Shown one piece after another: positions 23,203 through 25,117 of a stretch of 25,117 nt of DNA. Source of the DNA: JAAELZ01 sp047639475 (GTDB lineage Bacteria > Pseudomonadota > Gammaproteobacteria > Arenicellales > Poriferihabitantaceae); assembly GCA_047639475.1 (NCBI GenBank), contig JBLIOD010000040.1, forward strand, positions 1 through 25,117. Direction: 5' to 3'. How positions within the stretch are numbered: position 1 is the first letter of the stretch; every line of letters begins with the position of its first letter. The notes beneath the pieces are model-generated. The model was given only the letters and a program-made list of their open reading frames with translations, had not been told where the DNA came from and did not search any database. The position numbers were made by a program, and so were the translations under genes.

Positions 23203-23408
23203 TCAGGTCTTGCAATCAAGCATTCTAGAGTTGATGGGGTGTTTTTATGGCAATACCAATAAGAATAGAATATGCGGGAGCGCTTTATAATGTGATTTCT
23301 TGGGGCGGTCGACTTGAAGATATATTCGTTAATGATGATTTTAATGTGCATTATTGAACGGTTAGTCGAGTGATGAAAAAAGCAGAAGTGCGTGATTGCA
23401 AGACCTGA
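23203..23408 (+). mobile_element. RAYT-derived MITE, copy 2 (206 bp)
   Basis: The ends are a perfect 16-bp inverted repeat: TCAGGTCTTGCAATCA at 23203-23218 and TGATTGCAAGACCTGA at 23393-23408. The interior is the same as copy 1: MAIPIRIEYAGALYNVIS and then an N-terminal RAYT block (here SWGGRLEDIF), FNVHY, the shared TGA, and TVSRVMKKAEVRDCKT. The same length, orientation and junction as copy 1 show both came from one already deleted ancestor and not from independent decay. The 86 bp between its right end and the IS110 transposase start may include the IS left end. Confidence 0.85.
23247..23357 (+). pseudogene. RAYT N-terminal remnant inside MITE copy 2
   Basis: A 36-codon frame with the same start and the same TGA stop as in copy 1. 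It carries two substitutions in the otherwise conserved SRGNRRE-like motif (SWGGRLE), so it is more degraded than copy 1. It cannot encode an active HUH transposase. Confidence 0.7.
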
Positions 23409-23444
23409 TAATCATATAGAAAGCCCCTCCAAGAAAGCGGTAAA

Positions 23445-23468
23445 GTTTTTGGTTCCAACAACCAAAAC
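23445..23468 (+). repeat. inverted repeat upstream of the IS110 transposase
   Basis: TTTTGGTT (23447-23454) and AACCAAAA (23460-23467) form an 8-bp perfect stem with a CCAAC loop, flanked by G and C that can extend it. A second short hairpin, CTGC-TAC-GCAG (23473-23483), follows before the ribosome-binding site GAGGAA. The repeat may belong to the left end of the IS or to its transcript leader. Confidence 0.55.
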
Positions 23469-23494
23469 TAATCTGCTACGCAGAGGAACTTAGT

Positions 23495-24511
23495 ATGAAA
23501 CTATATGGTGGAATTGATTTGCATTCAAATAATTGTGTTTTCAACTTGGTAGATGAAGAGGGCCAAGCTCATCTTAAGAAACGATTGACCAATAATCTTG
23601 ACGCGATTTTGGATCTACTAGATCCATATCGTGATGTCCTAGTCGGGTTGGTGGTCGAATCCACCTACAACTGGTACTGGCTGGTTGATGGCCTAATGGA
23701 AGCCGGTTACAAAGTCCAGCTGGCGAACACCACCGCGATACAACAATACTCAGGTTTAAAACACGGTGATGATGACAGCGATGCGAATTGGCTCGCAAAC
23801 ATGTTACGACCAGGCATTTTGCCAGAGGGCTATATCTATCCTAAAGAGGAACGGATGTTGCGAGACCTGCTGCGCAAACGCCTTCAGTTGGTCCAACAGA
23901 AAACCAGCAACCTGTTGTCGGTTCAAGGTCTGTATGATCGTCATCTGAATAAACGACTCAACAGTAATAAGGTCAAACAGTTGACTACGGATCAACTAGT
24001 TGCCGATTATCTTGATGTTAATGTTCGGATGGCCGTGAATGGTAACCTGGTCATTCTTAATTGTTTGGCTGAGCAAATCCATTTGATCGAAAGATCCTTA
24101 AAGCAGCGGCTAAAACTCAGAGATGAGTTTGTGAATTTGACCAGCATTGACGGCATTGGCTTGATACTCGCGTTAACCATTATGTTGGAAACCGGCGAAA
24201 TCACCCGTTTTCAAAGAGTCGGTCAATATGCTTCCTACTGCCGCTGCGTCAGTGGTGCGCGATACAGTAATGGCAAACGCAAAAGTAAAACGAACACTAA
24301 AAACGGCAATAAGTATTTGGCTTGGGAATTTATCGAAGCAGACAATTTTGCGATTCGCTATAACGAAACGGTTAAGCGGTACTATCAACGGAAATTGTCA
24401 AAAACGAATGTGATTGTTGCCCGAAAAACAGTGGCTCACAAACTAGCTAGAGCGTGTTTTTATGTACTGCGCGATCAGGTTGAATTTGACGTTAATAAGG
24501 CATTTGGTTAG
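23495..24511 (+). CDS. IS110-family transposase (DEDD recombinase)
   Basis: This 338-residue protein has the IS110 architecture. The N-terminal RuvC-like DEDD domain has Asp8 (YGGIDLHSN), Glu55 (VVESTYNWYW), and Asp93 and Asp96 (HGDDDSDANWLA). A coiled-coil-like middle section (about 120-210) follows. The C-terminal Transposase_20 domain has SIDGIGLILALTI and a serine-containing segment, YCRCVSGARYSNGKRKSKT, then NGNKYLAWEF. Ser253 is a candidate nucleophile; that specific assignment is inference. The gene looks intact. IS110 recombinases are guided by a bridge RNA encoded in a non-coding flank of the element. The 5' flank here is at most 86 bp before MITE copy 2, which favours an IS1111-type arrangement with the RNA in the 3' flank. 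Confidence 0.93.
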   Translation: MKLYGGIDLHSNNCVFNLVDEEGQAHLKKRLTNNLDAILDLLDPYRDVLVGLVVESTYNWYWLVDGLMEAGYKVQLANTTAIQQYSGLKHGDDDSDANWLANMLRPGILPEGYIYPKEERMLRDLLRKRLQLVQQKTSNLLSVQGLYDRHLNKRLNSNKVKQLTTDQLVADYLDVNVRMAVNGNLVILNCLAEQIHLIERSLKQRLKLRDEFVNLTSIDGIGLILALTIMLETGEITRFQRVGQYASYCRCVSGARYSNGKRKSKTNTKNGNKYLAWEFIEADNFAIRYNETVKRYYQRKLSKTNVIVARKTVAHKLARACFYVLRDQVEFDVNKAFG

Positions 24512-24800
24512 TCAATATGAAAATATAGAATTTAGAGATTTGATTAGTAGGGTGAGTTCGTATGTGGGGTTGGTAAAACCATTAGGCCTGATAAAACTCC
24601 TTCTAATCATCTTATTTTAGATGTTTTATCTGTTTGTTGTACGCTGATATGCCCGTGCAGTGAGCCCCCCGAGCCTGGGTATGCCGAACGCATGAACCAT
24701 AGACTGTCATATAAGTCGGCAGCACTGCTGTCGCTTGAAGACTTGGACACTGTACGGTACTAAATAATTTCTGAGGCAAAATGCCAAGGGCCACCGGTAT
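24512..24800 (+). ncRNA. candidate bridge-RNA region in the IS110 3' flank
   Basis: No gene is convincing here, but several nested inverted repeats are. GATAAAAC (24590-24597) pairs with GTTTTATC (24623-24630), enclosing a 10-nt one-sided loop and an inner ATCT/AGAT stem (24609-24622). AAGTC (24713-24717) pairs with GACTT (24740-24744), enclosing CAGC-ACT-GCTG (24720-24730). Stems with large internal loops directly after an IS110 recombinase are what a bridge RNA would look like. The right end of the IS is not identifiable by eye, so limits are approximate. Confidence 0.4.
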
Positions 24801-25117
24801 CTATTTTAGCCAACGGAAATCGCCTTAATTCAGATGGGTGACTGGTGCATATGAGTTTGATGCCACACCGTGAGATTTTTAGACGCATTGACGTAAACAA
24901 AGAGATAGGACTGATGCTTTGTCGGTGCTTGATGAAAATATCGAGGGGGATCTTCTTTATCTGCTTGACCGGGAATTTCTAATGGGGGCCTGTCGGATAA
25001 TTAGTACGAATATGAGATAATAGGTAAAATTTAAATCGGCCTGTTATTTTGAGCAAACGACACCAAATCCAGTTGTTCTTAACCCTAGATTCTCTGGTTA
25101 GTTCAACGCATCCTTAC
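24801..25117. other. right-edge stretch without an assignable gene
   Basis: A 43-codon frame (24851-24982) and an overlapping open stretch around 24892-25019, reading DALSVLDENIEGDLLYLLDR, are both short and unlike any family I recognise. The second has a natural amino-acid composition and could be an eroded gene fragment. No repeat, RNA or promoter is clear. Confidence 0.3.

Noticed and set aside
19325..23408. The two 206-bp repeats as attachment sites of an integrative element
   Set aside because: There is no integrase between them, and the repeats carry their own terminal inverted repeats and transposase remnants, which explains them as mobile elements.
24612..24794. Minus-strand 60-residue frame downstream of the IS110 transposase
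   Set aside because: It is antisense to the structured 3' flank and has atypical composition; more likely non-coding IS sequence.
24851..25019. Two short overlapping frames near the right edge
   Set aside because: Both are under 50 codons, mutually exclusive and not recognisable; one may be an eroded gene but cannot be supported.
1..25117. CRISPR arrays, tRNA or rRNA genes, prophage genes
   Set aside because: No regularly spaced repeats, cloverleaf-like segments, rRNA signatures or phage structural genes were seen on either strand.

Overview
The window reads as chromosome of a sulfur-oxidising gammaproteobacterium. The strongest lineage clue is a complete aprM-aprB-aprA set (dissimilatory APS reductase with the AprM membrane protein), the arrangement known from sulfur oxidisers of the Chromatiales/Thiotrichales type. 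The E. coli-like forms of IlvC/IlvY, ModF, UraA and YbcJ support Gammaproteobacteria. Base composition of the core is moderate (mid-40s % G+C by eye). Genus cannot be fixed from the sequence; a Leucothrix/Thiothrix-like member of Thiotrichales is a guess.

Layout. 1-506: the 5' end of an IS5-family transposase runs off the left edge and abuts a truncated FAD/NAD(P)-binding protein gene. 631-4592: a divergently oriented FMN-dependent 2-hydroxy-acid dehydrogenase, a convergent small S4 RNA-binding protein, then a translationally coupled tartronate-semialdehyde-reductase-like/hydroxypyruvate-isomerase-like pair and a class I glutamine amidotransferase. The dehydrogenase and the pair together suggest glycolate/glyoxylate/hydroxypyruvate (C2-C3) metabolism. 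4838-8993 (minus): uracil permease with four 7-bp tandem repeats upstream, an MscS-family channel with a possible CTG start, and a TPR protein built from seven 47-residue units in exact phase. 9123-12256 (minus): aprMBA, bounded by a good terminator, with a candidate promoter/operator upstream. 12592-15263 (plus): an AlgI-like MBOAT acyltransferase plus an AlgX/AlgJ-like SGNH partner, a two-gene polysaccharide O-acetylation unit. 15255-19258: modF (convergent with the previous pair), ilvC, and divergent ilvY.

From about 19.3 kb to the right edge the window is accessory DNA. Two copies of the same 206-bp element, in the same orientation and about 95% identical, flank a roughly 3.7-kb segment. 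Each has 16-bp terminal inverted repeats (perfect in copy 2). Each encodes the first ~35 residues of a REP-associated tyrosine transposase (RAYT, Y1 family) joined to what looks like that protein's last ~20 residues, so the element is a non-autonomous deletion derivative (MITE) of a RAYT transposon. The segment between them holds a dadA 3' remnant starting almost at the inner end of copy 1. It then holds a visibly more G+C-rich cassette: an OsmC-family protein, a truncated haemoglobin and a GFA/CENP-V-type zinc protein on the minus strand, with a divergent LysR regulator. Beyond copy 2 lies an IS110-family DEDD transposase with a very short 5' flank and a structured 3' flank that is the best place to look for a bridge RNA.

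The main points of novelty are the RAYT-derived MITE pair and the cassette it brackets, the candidate bridge-RNA region of the IS110 element, and several start-site corrections (modF, mscS, glxR, lysR).
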